DNA of 64,000 nt from Avena insularis (taxonomy: Eukaryota > Streptophyta > Magnoliopsida > Poales > Poaceae): NCBI GenBank assembly GCA_023614405.1, contig CM042689.1, positions 310,411,132 through 310,475,131 on the forward strand. The letters run 5' to 3'. Positions within the stretch are counted from its first letter, which is position 1; each line of letters opens with the position of its first letter. A program made the position numbers and the translations under genes. The notes below the pieces were generated by a model. That model worked only from the letters and a program-made list of their open reading frames with translations, had not been told where the DNA came from and did not search any database. Shown piece by piece: positions 11,553-23,865 of this stretch.

Positions 11553-12835
11553 CGAGGGGCCCACACCCCCTGGCCCGCGCCTGGGGGGTGCGGCCGCCTC
11601 GGGCACCTCCTCGGTCTCCCCCTTTGCATATAAGAAGCCCACGATACCAAAACCCTAAGTACCCGATCAATCTTCCACGAAACAGTCTATAGCTGCCGCC
11701 ACCATTGTCCCTAGATTGGGGGGATCTGAAGCTCTTCCCGGCACCCTGCCGGAGGGGAGATATCATCCCGTAGGCCTACTTCATCACCATGCCAGCCTTC
11801 GGTATGATGCGTGAGTAGTTCCACCTTGGGCTACGGGTATATGTAGTATCTAGATGGTTGTTTCTCCTCCTTTGTGCTACCATGTTTAGATCTTGTGAGC
11901 TCCGTTCATGATCAAGATCATTTGTTTGTAATCATGCATGTTGTGTTTGCAGGTATCCGATGGATATTGAGATTACTATGTCAGATTGGTTAATGATTCT
12001 ATCTTATTGATTCTATCATGTCTGTGTTGTTTGAGATCATGCATGCTCTCCGTTTCTAGTAGCTATCTTGGCCAAGTAGATGCTAGTGACTCCAAGAGGG
12101 AGTATTTATGCTCGATAGTGGGTTCATGCCTCTATTGAATCCGGGGAAGAGATAGAAATCTCTAAGGTTGTAGATGTGTTGTTGCTACTAGGGAGAAAAC
12201 AACGATCTCTTATTCATGGAAAAATTGTATTGTTTACTTTACACACCTTTCTTAAAGCAGTTATCCGTTGCTTGCAACTTAATATTGGAGGGGGTTCGGA
12301 TGATAACCTGAAGGTGGATTACTATTCATAGATGCACTTAGATGGCGGTCTATGTATATTGTTGCATTGCCCAGTCAAATCTCATAAGATCATGAATGTC
12401 TAGTATTGCATTGTTATGCCTTGCTCTGTCCTGTCAATTGCCCCGCTGTAATTTTTTTACCCAGCATGTTATGTTGTTTATCTTAAGGAGAACACCTCTA
12501 GTGAACTATGGACCCCGGTCCAATCTTTACCATTGATACATCTTCCACTGTTACTGTTTACTTTCTGCAAGCCACCATTACTTTCCACACCATATGGTTA
12601 ATCCTTTGTTTTCAGCAAACCGGTGAGATTGACAACCTCACTGTTCATTGGGGAAAAGTCTTGAGTTTGTGTTGTGCAGGTTTCCAAGTTGCTAGCAACA
12701 CCTTCGAGTCTTTTCCTTCCTCCTACTAGTTCGATAACCTTGGTTTCTTATTGAGGGAAAAAATTGCTGCTGTACTCATCATACCTTCCTCTTGGGGTTT
12801 CCCAATGAAGCTCTATAGTGATCTGAGCCGCATCA
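11553..12835 (+). repeat. LTR F, right segment
   Basis: Continuation of LTR F after element E and its duplicated GGCCA (11548-11552). It carries a CATATAAGAAG TATA-like box at 11628-11638 and ends with GAGCCGCATCA at 12835, matching the GAGCCATCA end of E. Together with 4987-5177 it is a solo LTR or the last LTR of a deleted element. To the right it abuts the H gag frame at GGGTT. Confidence 0.82.
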
Positions 12836-13229
12836 GGGTTCGGCTGAACTTGAGTTTGAATTCATCCCAAGTGATCATATGTCCTCCATTCATGGTACGG
12901 GTGCTATGCCACCATGCTCTTGCAAAACCTGCCAAATAGTGGGTGGCAAATTCTAAGTTGTTCTCCATGGTTTGTAGCCAATCATCAGCATCTAAGGGCT
13001 CTTCTGACTTGCTAAAGATAGGGGGATTAGTGTTCTGGAAGTTCTTAAGTTTGGATCCATGATGATCCTGATTTCCATGGCCTTGGTTATCATGCGCCAG
13101 TTGGGCAATCTGTTGAAGAGTGGCAAGATTATCTTGATGCTCGGTTCTACCGGCTTCTCGATCAGCTACTAACATTTGCAGGATTTGGACCATCGTGTCT
13201 TGAGATAAGCTGCTTCCTCCGTGAGTCAT
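12836..13229 (-). pseudogene. Gag N-terminal fragment of element H
   Basis: Minus-strand frame starting at ATG 13229-13227, directly after CTTCAG. It includes the retrotransposon gag domain with PLDADDWLQTMENNLE, then FATHYLAGFARAWW. About ten residues usual between these motifs are missing, so there is an in-frame deletion near 12960. The frame runs into LTR F at 12835. Its continuation is at 2237 and below, with roughly 150 bases of gag lost between the two parts. The ATG at 13250 lies in the same frame but the AG|ATG at 13229 fits the pattern of the other copies. Confidence 0.8.
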
Positions 13230-13489
13230 CTGAAGATTGAGATAGATCATAAGACAAGAGGGAATTTTTTCTAAGGTTTATGGGTTTGGTTTTTAAGCTT
13301 TTAATCTTTGAGTAAGTCCAAAGTTTGAAAGCCAACAAATCATTCTCATTCATTCCAAGCACACATACAAACCACACATTCCAACAACACATCACAACAA
13401 CTATGCAGATGGTTTGAAGAACCATTCTACCAAGCTACGATATAGTGGGAACGGATACAACTCACACCTATGACAGTGCTCTGGTGCTA

Positions 13490-13784
13490 CTACTCATCAG
13501 AACCGGTGGCTTCTTCATCATTAATGAAGTCGTGGTCCTCATCATCAGTGTGGAACTCCTGGTCCATGTCCTCCAAGTAGTCATCATCATCACTGAGGTA
13601 TGAGTAGGGATTTCAACGAATATCTTCCCCTTCATTCTCCCTCTCCTCAAGCTGCATTTCTCGATCATGGATGGTCTCTTCCAGGGCTGACACTTTGTGA
13701 CGAAGGCGGGCAATGATGCGATCCTTCTTGTCACACAGACGGCAAAGTGACTAGCGCTCCTTCACGAGAATGGCGAAGGTCTGG
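13490..13784 (-). pseudogene. Leader ORF of element H, 3' part (coiled-coil protein), decayed
   Basis: Upstream of H gag a minus-strand frame encodes a charged, heptad-like segment (KKDRIIARLRHKVSALEE) and a very acidic tail, ending with TAG at 13490-13492. Two in-frame stops break it: TAG at 13751-13753 and TGA at 13613-13615. The frame continues across the insertion of C at 49366 and beyond. It occupies the place of ORFb in the A/B/C family and has the same coiled-coil character, but I could not align it residue by residue. Function unknown. Confidence 0.6.
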
Positions 13785-13789
13785 TCCTT
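13785..13789. repeat. Target site duplication of element C, left copy
   Basis: TCCTT at 13785-13789 and again at 49361-49365, next to the two outer ends of C. Joining the flanks restores the coiled-coil frame of H without a gap. Confidence 0.92.
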
Positions 13790-15780
13790 TGTAAGATCCC
13801 TCCTTTGTAAAGGAAAAGGATCCCTGTGATTGCAATGCTAGTCCCTGGATCATTGCTAGCATCCACAGTTTAAGATGAAGTACACAGATACAAAGGTCAT
13901 TTATTACATCCATTCCAGAGATAAACATAGTTTTTACAACTCAAAGGCCACAGGCCTATTACAAGAGTTTGAATAAGTAAATAAATATAAGTCTTCATCT
14001 TCATGTGCCACAGGCAAACATGTTGAGTGTAGACTCATGACACCTAATCTTCATCAGAGTAACCTGCAACATCACAAGTTATAGCCACAGTGGGTCAATA
14101 CTTTGGAATAGTATTGGCAAGTGATACCTTAGTAAAATTTAGGTGGAATATATTACTATATGCAATTTGGCTAAGTGTAGCTTGGCTTGCTTTGCTCAAA
14201 ATAGGTTTTGCCTATTAGTTGAAATCACTAAGTTTTTCTTTGTCAAAACTTTTCCCAAGGAACCATCAATAGATATTGAGGTCCTTCACCCTTGTTCACA
14301 CACAAATTTTTACTTAGAAATTAGGCTGAGGAGATTCTTGTTAGCTTCCATGCCTTGATGCTCAAGTTGTCCATTGCCATGGACTTGGCTAAGTACTTAG
14401 ATTTTTCCATCTGCAGAGGTTGTTCACTTTCCCCACTAGACTTGGTTTCACCAAGACAGGACCTTTCAGAAGCCTTCCCTTAGACCAAATGGACGCGTTC
14501 CAACCTATCATTCCACTACCACCAACTGTCCAAATGGCTAAGTTCTAGCAACCTATGTGATCCAGGCAGAGCCCATATTGCCAAGTGGCAGCACTAGAAG
14601 CTTCTTAACACTTGGCCTCTAAAATCTCTTTGTTCCTGGGTGGCTTACCACAAGTGAGATACACAAGGTAAACCATAGCCATGGGCCTTGTGTAACCACT
14701 CAACCAAAAACCACCAATCAAGTCCCTTTCCACCCAGGTGATTCATTGACTTAGTTGTTTTATTAAGTAAAACAAGTCCAAAGACTTAGAAATATTTTCA
14801 TCATGGCATGTATATTTCACCAACCCTTGTTTGCTACTAGCTAGGCTAAGCATGGCATAGATAGTTACTTAACTTAGAAATTTCCTAGCAATTCTACAAC
14901 TACTTAGTATTTCCCAACATGGCATATAGGCAAAATAATAACATGCAAGACTTAGAAAAATATTTCTAATGCTTAGTATAAAATATAGGGATAGATATAT
15001 TCATGAAGTACCACTTGCCTTGGTAGTTGGGAGAGTAGCACTCTTCACAATCACAATCATTAGCACCAAAGTCTACACAAAGAATGGTAGCAACAAATTA
15101 CACACATAACATATACAAACAAACAAAATATATGTATGCATGCAAAATGCTAAGTGATGATTTTTAAAACTCAACCAAGCAAGTGCATAGTACTGAATCC
15201 TAAAAAAGTCAAAAACTTGCCACACAACAATAATTTAAACCCTAAATTAAATTCCTAAACAATTCATATGCTCAAATAATCCCTACACATGTTTTTGCAA
15301 AAGAAACCATTTTAACAGGTGCAAAACATTAAACACATTGCATATTCTGAAAGGGCTTGTTCTCCTGATTCCAATGGTATAAAATTTGCCAATAGCTAAT
15401 GTGGGGATCAAAAGTTATAGCTAATTCAAAATTGGATATAAATCAGATTCAAATTCTATTTTAAAACCAAACCCTAGCCACGCGTCTGATTCCTATTGGT
15501 CGATACCGTTTCACTCAGGATCACACTTCCGCGCCGTCAGATCAAGTTAGATCCAACGCGCCAGATTCAAAGAAAACGCTTCGCTCAGATCTAATTTAAA
15601 CCGCAAGATCTACATCTAACGGCTACTGTTGCTTTGACCATAGCCTAGCGGCGCTAGCGGCGGCGACTGGCGGTGGCGTGTCTGTCAGTGGTGGTGCCAG
15701 CGTTCTAGGTCGCCCTGGGAGGGGAGAGGTTGCTTACCAGAACCGCCGTGACGAGGTGAAGCTCAACGTGTCTCTGGTTG
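13790..15780 (-). repeat. 3' LTR of element C, 5' third deleted
   Basis: Matches 20702-22682 almost base for base, then stops at GTCTCTGGTTGG (15780), where RNase H coding sequence begins. The deletion removed the start of this LTR together with the integrase half of pol. Confidence 0.9.
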
Positions 15781-18700
15781 GAATCTTCTGGGCTTCTTTG
15801 ATCTTGTCCAACAAAGTGGGTTGAACGTCCAAAGACATGAGATGTCCTTCAGGCACAATCTCCAATCTGAGTTTTCTAAATTGGGTACACAGATCATCTG
15901 GTAATTCTCCTTTGGTAAGGCCATTCACAAAAACCTTATGACTTAGAGCATCTGCTACAACATTTGCTTTACCGGGGTGGTATTGCAAACTTAAGTCATA
16001 GTCCTTGATAAGTTCTAGCCATCTTCTTTGTCTCATATTAATTTCCTTATGGGTGAAGATATACTTCAAACTTTTGTGATCTGTGAACACTTCACAACGC
16101 TTTCCCAAAAGATAGTGTCTCCATGTTTTCAGTGCATGGACAACAGAGGCTAACTCTAAATCATGAGTAGGATAGTTCACTTCATGAGTTTTGAGTTGTC
16201 TCGAGGATTAAGCCACAACTTTACCGTCTTGCATAAGTACTGCACCCAAACCTTGATGAGATGCATCACAATATACTTGGAAATCTTTTTCCAAATCATG
16301 AACCTAAAGACTCTGTCACACAAGTCTCTTCTTTAATTCCTGAAAGCTGAGTTCACAACCTTCAGTCCAAGAAAACTTTTTGTCTTTCTTTAACAATTCT
16401 GTCATAGGCTTAGCAACCTTTGAGAAATTCTCAATGAACCTTCTGTAGTAACCTGCTAAGCCAAGGAAACTACGAACTTCCTTCACTAACTTGGGAGATT
16501 CCCATTCAGTCACAGCTGAAACTTTAGCAGGATCAACTGCTACGCCGTCCTTTGTCATAACATGACCTAGAAAACCAACTTCATCCAACCAGAACTCACA
16601 CTTGCTGAATTTGGCATAAAGTTTATGCTCTCTTAACTTCTCAAGTATCAAACGCAAATGTCCTTCATGCTCTTCTTTTCTCTTGGAGTAGACTAAGATG
16701 TCATGGATGAAAACGACAACAAACTTGTCTAGGAATTCCATGAACACCTTGTTCATCATATTCATGAAGTATGCTGGAGCATTGGTCAAACCAAAAGGCA
16801 TTACGGTATACTCATACAATCCATACCTTGTAGTGAACGCTGTTTTAGGTATGTCTTGCTCTCTTATCTTGAGTTGAAAATATCCTGACCGGAGATCAAT
16901 CTTTGAGAACACACATGCTCCTTCTAGCTGATCAAACAAGTCATTGATTTTAGGCAAAGGGTATTTGTTCTTGATAGTCACCTCGTTGAGTGAACGGTAA
17001 TCTATGCATAACCTTTGACTTCTATCTTTCTTCTCCACAAACAAAACTGGGGCTCCCCAAGATGAAGAACTTGGTTGAATAAATCCTTTCTGCAACTGTT
17101 CTCCAAGTTGCTTCTTGAGTTCTTTTAGTTCGTCAACTGACATTTTATATGGTCTCTTTGCTATTGGTCCAGACCCTGGTACCAAATCTATAAGAAATTC
17201 CACATCTCTATCTGGTGGCATTCCCGGCAATTCTTCCGGAAACACATCCGGATACTCACTCACAATTGGCACACTGTCTATGCTAACCCCCTTAAGAGAA
17301 TTAAGCATACTCCTTTTTGCTTCAAAGTTGGTCTTGAACCTGATCCTTTTATTTTCTGGAGTTGTGAGTGAGACAGTATGGTTGGCACAATCTATCACTC
17401 CTTTGTACTTAGTCATCCGGTCCATTCCCAGAATGACATCCAATCCTTGGGAGTTTAGAATTATTAAGTTAACGGGAAACTTATACTTCCCAAACTCTAT
17501 GACTAGATCATGACATCCTGAATTCACTATCATTTCTCCACCAGGAGAACTTACTTTTATAGGACACCCAATAGTTTCTACCGGCAGTTCATTTCTCTCA
17601 ACAAATGATCTTGATATGAATGAATGAGATGCACCAGTATCAAAGAGAACAAATGCTGTAACAGAATTGAGTTTGAACTTACCAGCCACAGCATCAGGCT
17701 CCTCATAGATCTCCTCCACATTAATGTGGTTAACTTTTCCCTTCTGAAAAGGGTTGGGCTTGTTGGGTCCTTCAACTTTCTTTTCTGTGCAGTCATTTGC
17801 ATAATGCCCCATCTTCTTGCATTTGAAGCACTCAACCTGACTGATGTCTCTCTTAACAGGCTGACTTCCACTTCCACTTCCACTACCATTGTGGTGGCTC
17901 TTATGTCCACTCTTGTGGTTCTTGTACTTGTCGTTGTCATGACTGCGATGATGCTTGTTGTCATGACGGTTGTGGTTGTGGTGCTTGTTGAATTTCCCAT
18001 GCTTGTGGGATCCTGAGCTTCCGCTGTCATCATAATGAGATCGTTTGTGAGACGATCCCGAGCTGTGCTTGTCGGAGTGCTTCCTCTTTCTGCTTTCCAC
18101 TTGTTTTATTTTGTTCTCCAAAATAGCAGCCTTGTCACAGAGCGACTGATAAGTGGGAATATATGCCACAGCCAACTGCAGATTCAGCTCATCATTCAAG
18201 CCCTCAAGAAATTTTTCCTTTCTCTTGGCATCGGTGTCAACTTCATCCGGTGCATAACGCGCCTGATTGTTGAACTCCTCAATATATTCAGCCACGCTGC
18301 GGTGGCGCTGCTTCAGATTATGGAACTCTTTCTTTTTCAGACTCATCACTCCAGATGAGATATGAGTAGTGCGAAAGTCATCCTCAAAGATATCCCATGT
18401 CACTTTATCTATGGGAGTGGTGATCTGGAAGTTATCCCACCAAGTGGCGGCTGGTCCTTCCAACAGATGTGCTGCAAATCTGACCTTTTCAGCATCAGTA
18501 CAGCCCACGGTTACCAAGTCCTTGTTTAATGAGCATAGCCAGTCATTGGCCACCATGGGATCAGTTGTCCCTGAGAACTTTGCTGGCCTCAATCTCAAGA
18601 ACCTGGTAAGCATATCAAAGCACGGTGGGTTGTTGTTGTTGTTATTGTTGTTGTTGTTGTTGTTGTTATTGTTGTTATTGTTGTTGTTTTGGTTCTGGAT

Positions 18701-18820
18701 GAACATCGTCATCATCTGCATCAGCTGTGTTTGAGCAGTCATCATTTGTTGCATTCCTGGAGTGATGTTGTTGTTGTTGTTGTTGTTGTTGGGGTTGGGG
18801 TTTGCACAACGGGGAGGCAT
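15781..18820 (-). pseudogene. gag-pol of element C (gag, protease, RT, RNase H part), RT active site altered
   Basis: Starts at ATG 18820-18818 just after CCACAG. Domains on the product: poly-Asn tracts near residues 12-20 and 45-65; gag/capsid with [17 protein letters not shown] and [10 protein letters not shown]; His/Ser/Lys-rich tail; zinc knuckle [14 protein letters not shown] at about residue 331; protease [10 protein letters not shown] at about 394; RT with FIHDILVYS at about 706, where A and B have FIDDILVYS, so the first catalytic Asp of the pair is His (codon 16703-16705). After 834 residues TGA (16316-16318), TAG (16304-16306) and TAA (16208-16210) interrupt the same frame; RNase H follows and ends at the deletion. 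Codons upstream of the ATG are open but begin with TTG. Confidence 0.92.
18629..18690 (-). repeat. (TTG/AAC)n tract coding for poly-Asn in gag
   Basis: A trinucleotide run with a few TTA interruptions; on the coding strand it is AAC/AAT and gives about 20 Asn. A second run at 18766-18791 codes for another Asn stretch. The tracts in A (31600-31645) and B (41785-41825) are shorter, so length varies between copies. Confidence 0.85.
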
Positions 18821-19050
18821 CTGTGGTTTGTTCAAATAGAGATAAGAATGAGATACCCATAGATGCTTTCATCCACATTACATCACATAAGCAAACACAT
18901 AGCATGCAACACAAAGATAAAAGTTCAACAACAAGATAACAAATTCACAAAGTAAAACACACAAGTAGCAAGCCATCCACATGTCGGATGGTCCAATAAC
19001 AAGTTCTCAAATAACAAGTACGATAACAAAAGATAAATGAGTAGTCAAAT

Positions 19051-19857
19051 CTACTCCTCGACATCAATCTCCTCCTCGACAATGGTAAGACCTGCGTTCT
19101 CCATCGCGGTCTTGTATTCCTCGACGTTAGTGGTCAAGGTCTCTATCTTGGCCTTGAGAGCCCTCTTCTGGGAACGAAGTCTCTCTATCACCGTCTGCTG
19201 CTGCTCGAGCTCGAAGTCCTTGGACTGTAGTTCTTCAGTCATGTCCCGGATCTTCTTGTTCCTATCCTGGACACGCTTCTCCTGACTCATGAACTTCCTG
19301 TCTTGGGTCTCGAACTTCGCCTCCATTTCCTTGACTATCTCGTCTTGCTGCGCGAAGAGCTTGTCCTTCTCGCGAAGCTGCACCTGGAGCTCATCATTGC
19401 TGAGCATGACATTGGTCTTGTCCGTGTCCACGTGCCTAATGAGAGACTCTAAGTCCTGGAGGTACAGGCGTATCAGCTCTGCTGCGTCTCTCGAATCGTC
19501 CTCGAAGTCGATGGACTCTCCATCCTCATCACGTCTTCCGAAGACGTGGAAGTGGGTACCTCTAACCTGTCGGGAGTGTCGCCCTAGCAGACGTCCTATC
19601 AGATCCTGCATAACTACCTCAAGACCTCTCTCCCTGCCATCGTGCATGAGCTTGAAGACAATGGCCTCTGTGGTAGGCTCAGTCTGGCGTCCGGGCTGGT
19701 TGACCTTGAAGCCCCAGAGGTCCTTCCTCTCAAACTTGGTGAGGGGATGCAGCATGATGGTGGGAAGAGGGAGATTGAGCAAGGTAGTAAGCTCAACGAT
19801 ACGAGGACCAAAGCGGGTAACCTGGAACTCCTCAACAGTGCTGATGGTAATAGGCAT
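19051..19857 (-). CDS. ORFb of element C: 268-aa coiled-coil protein upstream of gag, intact
   Basis: Open from ATG 19857 (preceded by CTTATAAATAG) to TAG. The N-terminal ~115 residues look folded (VEEFQVTRFGPRIVELTTLL; FERKDLWGFKVNQPGRQTE). From about residue 140 to 255 the sequence is Glu/Lys/Gln-rich with heptad spacing (LREKDKLFAQQDEIVKEME; EELQSKDFELEQQQ), a long coiled coil, and the last residues are acidic. No enzymatic motif, signal peptide or membrane segment. It lies between ORFa and gag in all three copies but is open only here. The frame is the same length as those of A and B apart from their indels. Function unknown; a structural or RNA-binding partner of gag, or a homo-oligomer, are guesses. 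An extra ORF upstream of gag is, from memory, known in some rice gypsy elements (RIRE3/RIRE8 orf0). Confidence 0.8.
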   Translation of the reverse strand: MPITISTVEEFQVTRFGPRIVELTTLLNLPLPTIMLHPLTKFERKDLWGFKVNQPGRQTEPTTEAIVFKLMHDGRERGLEVVMQDLIGRLLGRHSRQVRGTHFHVFGRRDEDGESIDFEDDSRDAAELIRLYLQDLESLIRHVDTDKTNVMLSNDELQVQLREKDKLFAQQDEIVKEMEAKFETQDRKFMSQEKRVQDRNKKIRDMTEELQSKDFELEQQQTVIERLRSQKRALKAKIETLTTNVEEYKTAMENAGLTIVEEEIDVEE

Positions 19858-20055
19858 CTATTTATAAGATAGAAAAGTTAGAACAACACAATCAAGATAA
19901 AACAAAAGACAAAACATCACATACATATCCTTGGGAAGCAAAACACACAAGTCATGCATACATGAAACCATTACAACAACCAAGGTTCAATCTTATTTTA
20001 AAGCAACATTTTGGAAAATAAGGTGATAGGTGGTGGTCCAACTAACGAAGTACGT

Positions 20056-20562
20056 TTACAATCCTATCTCACTGGATCTGTTGGCTAACACAATGTTTAT
20101 AGAAGCAATCAGCCTATCTTGCTCACATGACTCCATCACTCAGTCTATAATGTCTCCTCTTAAAGTTTGGTTGGTAGCTTCCAACTCTTGGGTATGTTCC
20201 TTCTCTTTCCTTAGATCATTTTGGAGGTTGAGCATTCTGCACTTGACTCTATCACCAAGTTCTTTGATGGTCTTCCAAGCTGCATCCTTTGCTGATTCAA
20301 AGAATGTAGTGTGCACCACTGAATTGGTGAACATGCAGAATCCTTTTTCCTGATGGTTGTCTTCCTTGTTTTTATACAAGTGAAGTTGCACCCACCAGTA
20401 TTCCACCCCTTCATCCATCACAGGAAAACCTTTGTACACAGCTGCACCTTGTATCTCTAATGCAACCATGAGGTCCTTGAGAGCCTTGGGGAATTCTGTC
20501 TCACACTCCAAAGTCATTGTCATGAGTGGTCCTTTCCTCACGGCTTCGTTGATGGAGTTCAT
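20056..20562 (-). pseudogene. ORFa of element C: 168-codon leader ORF with one nonsense codon
   Basis: ATG 20562, directly after CTATTTTTAG. The frame corresponds to the 168-aa ORFa of A and B and ends at TAA 20056-20058, but TGA at 20140-20142 stops it after 140 residues. Shared features: a compact N-terminal part with VEYWWVQLHLYKNKEDN around residues 55-70, FCMFTN and TTFFESA around 80-95, then a helical, charged segment (NLQNDLRKEKEHTQELEAT). No known domain recognised. Confidence 0.75.
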
Positions 20563-20687
20563 CTAAAAATAGAGATGAGAAAGAGATTAGAAAAGTTTAC
20601 GAGAAGAATAGACAAGTGTAGAAGTTGCTGAAAACTTTTCCTTAGTGGTTTCCAATCCTAGGGTCATAATCCTACAGGCAACACAGT

Positions 20688-20699
20688 GCTCTGATACCA
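20688..20699 (-). other. Primer binding site of element C (tRNA-iMet)
   Basis: Minus strand TGGTATCAGAGC, complementary to the 3' end of plant initiator tRNA-Met, two bases after the LTR end. Confidence 0.92.
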
Positions 20700-20701
20700 T
20701 C

Positions 20702-23700
20702 TGTAAGATCCCTCCTTTGTAAAGGAAAAGGATCCCTGTGATTGCAATGCTAGTCCCTGGATCATTGCTAGCATCCACAGTTTAAGATGAAGTACACAGA
20801 TACAAAGGTCATTTATTACATCCATTCCAGAGATAAACATAGTTTTTACAACTCAAAGGCCACAAGCCTATTACAAGAGTTTGAATAAGTAAATAAATAT
20901 AAGTCTTTATCTTCATGTGCCACAGGCAAACATGTTGAGTGTAGACTCATGACACCTAATCTTCATCAGAGTAACCTGCAACATCACAAGTTACAGCCAC
21001 AGTGGGTCAATACTTTGGAATAGTATTGGCAAGTGATACCTTAGTAAAATTTAGGTGGACTATATTACTATATGCAATTTGGCTAAGTGTATCTTGGCCT
21101 GCTTTGCTCAAAATAGGTTTTGCCTATTAGTTGAAATCACTAAGTTTTTCTTTGTCAAAACTTTTCCCAAGGAACCATCAATAGACATTGAGGTCCTTCA
21201 CCCTTGTTCACCCACAAATTTTTACTTAGAAATTAGGATGAGGAGATTCTTGATAGCTTCCATGCCTTGATGCTCAAGTTGTCCATATTGCCATGGACTT
21301 GGCTAAGTACTTAGATTTTTCCATCTGCAGAGGTTGTGCACTTTCCCCACTAGACTTGGTTTCACCAAGACAGGACCTTTCAGAAGCCTTTCCTTAGACC
21401 AAATGGATGCGTTCCAACCTATCATCCCACTACCAACAACTGTCCAAATGGCTAAGTTCTAGCAACCTATGTGATCCAGGCAGAGCCCATATTGCCAAGT
21501 GGCAGCACTAGAAGCTTCTTAACACTTGGCCTCTAAAATATCTTTGTTCCTGGGTGGCTTACCACAAGTGAGATACACAAGGTAAACCATAGCCATGGGC
21601 CTTGTGTAACCACTCAACCAAAAACCACCAATCAAGTCCCTTTCCACCCAGGTGATTCATTGACTTAGTTGTTTTATTAAGTAAAACAAGTCCAAAGACT
21701 TAGAAATATTTTCATCATGGCATGTATATTTCACCAACCCTTGTTTGCTACTAGCTAGGCTAAGCATGGCATAGATAGTTACTTAACTTAGAAATTTCCT
21801 AGCAATTCTACAACTACATAGGATTTCCCAACATGGCATATAGGCAAAATAATAACATGCAAGACTTAGCAAAATATTTCTAATGCTTAGTATAAAATAT
21901 AGGGATAGATATATTCATGAAGTACCACTCGCCTTGGTAGTTGGGAGAGTAGCACTCTTCACAATCACAATCACTAGCACCAAAGTCTACACAAAGAATG
22001 GTAGCAACAAATTACACACATAAAATATACAAACAAACAAAATATATGTATGCATGCAAAATGCTAAGTGATGATTTTCAAAACTCAACCAAGCAAGTGC
22101 ATAGTACTGAATCCTAAACAAGTCAAAAACTTGCCACACAACAATAATTTAAACCCTAAATTAAATTCCTAAACAATTCATATGCTCAGATAAGCCCTAC
22201 ACATGTTTTTGCAAAAGAAACCATTTTAACAGGTGCAAAACATTAAACACATTGCATATTTTGAAAGGGCATGTTCTCCTGATTCCAACGGTATAAAATT
22301 TGCCAAAATCTAACGTGGGGATCAAAAGTTATAGCTAATTCAAAATTGGATATAAATCAGATTCAAATTCTATTTTAAAACCAAACCCTAGCCACGCGTC
22401 TGATTCCTATTGGTCGATAACGTTTCACTCAGGATCACACTTCCGCGCCGTCAAATCAAGTTAGATCCAACACGCCAGATTCAAAGAAAACGCTTCGCTC
22501 AGATCTAATTTAAACCGCAAGATCTACATCTAACGGCTGCTGTTGCTTTGACCATAGCCTAGCGGCGCTAGCGGCGGCGTGTCTGTCAGTGGCGGTGCCG
22601 GCATTCTAGGTTTCCCGAGGAGGGGAGAGGATGCTTACCATAACCGCCGTGATGAGGTGAAGCTCAACGTGTCTCTGGTTGGCGAAGGGGCGCTCGGAGT
22701 CGTCGCGGATTGCTCGTCGGAGTTCGCGAACGCCAGCGTCGGTCTGTTGCTGGTCGACGTTGGCGAGGTTCCGAGCCGCGCTAAGACAAGGGGAGGGCAC
22801 CGTTAGATGCGCAAAACGCTGGGGATCTTAGGCGTATCAGACAGAGGGCAAGGGGCGGCTGGTACTTACGGGGAGAGGTCGTCGGAGTTCGAGCAGAGAG
22901 CGGCGGCGTTCAGTCGTCGTCGTTGCCGAGGCTACAGACCATGCGCGAGCAAAAGGGAGGTGTTAGTAGATGCGCACGAAGCTGAAGAGCATGCTAGTAT
23001 GAACCATGGACAGAGGGGGACACGGTGCTCACCGAAATTCGTCGGCGAGGTCGTCGGAACAGCGGCAGTGTCGGGCGAGTTGCGAGCAGCCTGGTGGCGT
23101 GGAGAGGAAATTGGGTGAGGGGAAATGGCCGCGAGAGGGAGGGGCTTAAGTAGGCAGGAGCTCGACCAGAAACACCTGGAGAATCAATGCCAATTACGCC
23201 GCGGAATCAACGCAGCAACGGCCAGCGGCGACGTGCTCCTCGCGAAATTTGGGGGAAGACGACGATGACGTGGACAGGGCCCGCTTGTCAGCGAATAGAA
23301 CAGAGAGGTAGTGGGGTCCGAGTGTCAGCGACTCCCGGGGTGCTTCTGCGCATGAGAGAGAGAGGGGACCCGGGTGGGTTAGCTGGGCTGGATCTGCTGA
23401 TGGGCTCAAAGTCTGGCGCCGGCCCTTTTCTATTTCCTTTCTCTTTTTCTTTTTCTGTTTTGATTTTCTGGATTGATTTTCAAATTATTTCAAAAGCTTT
23501 TGAATTCAAATTTTTTTCCAGGATTTTGTAGGGTGCAACATTCACATTTAAGGGCATAAAATCAAGTGGTCTCTCTGTTCAAGCTTGGTTCTTTTGAATA
23601 AACAAAATAAACAGTGCCATAGCACTTGATTTGCAAATGTTTTGAAAATGGTTTTGAAACCATTTTTATTTTGTATATTTTTGTTCAAACTCCACACTCA

Positions 23701-23865
23701 ATCCAATCAACAAGGAATCAAACAAACTTGGTTTAAACACTTAATATCTCAAATGGGGATGGTCATTTGATTTAAGTTTGCTCACATAAAATGATAGCAC
23801 TATGTGCTTCTGTTTTCTTGGAATTGGTTTGAAATTGATCTCAAAACTATATGCATGCATGAATG
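20702..23865 (-). repeat. 5' LTR of element C, main part
   Basis: With 49322-49360 this forms a 3203-bp LTR. It is cut by B 39 bases from its 5' end; GAATG at 23861-23865 is one copy of B's target site. It holds a GC-rich promoter and leader section (about 22550-23420), a TACTTAAG TATA-like sequence near 23145-23152, and AT-rich U5-side sequence. Short GC-rich open stretches here (for example 22579-22806, 22807-23118) have no protein similarity I recognise and are not called as genes. Confidence 0.9.

Noticed and set aside
17115..18734. Plus-strand ORFs of 100-130 codons opposite gag-pol of C (and mirror ORFs opposite ORFa/ORFb in all copies)
   Set aside because: Antisense shadows of the real minus-strand coding frame; composition follows the complementary strand.
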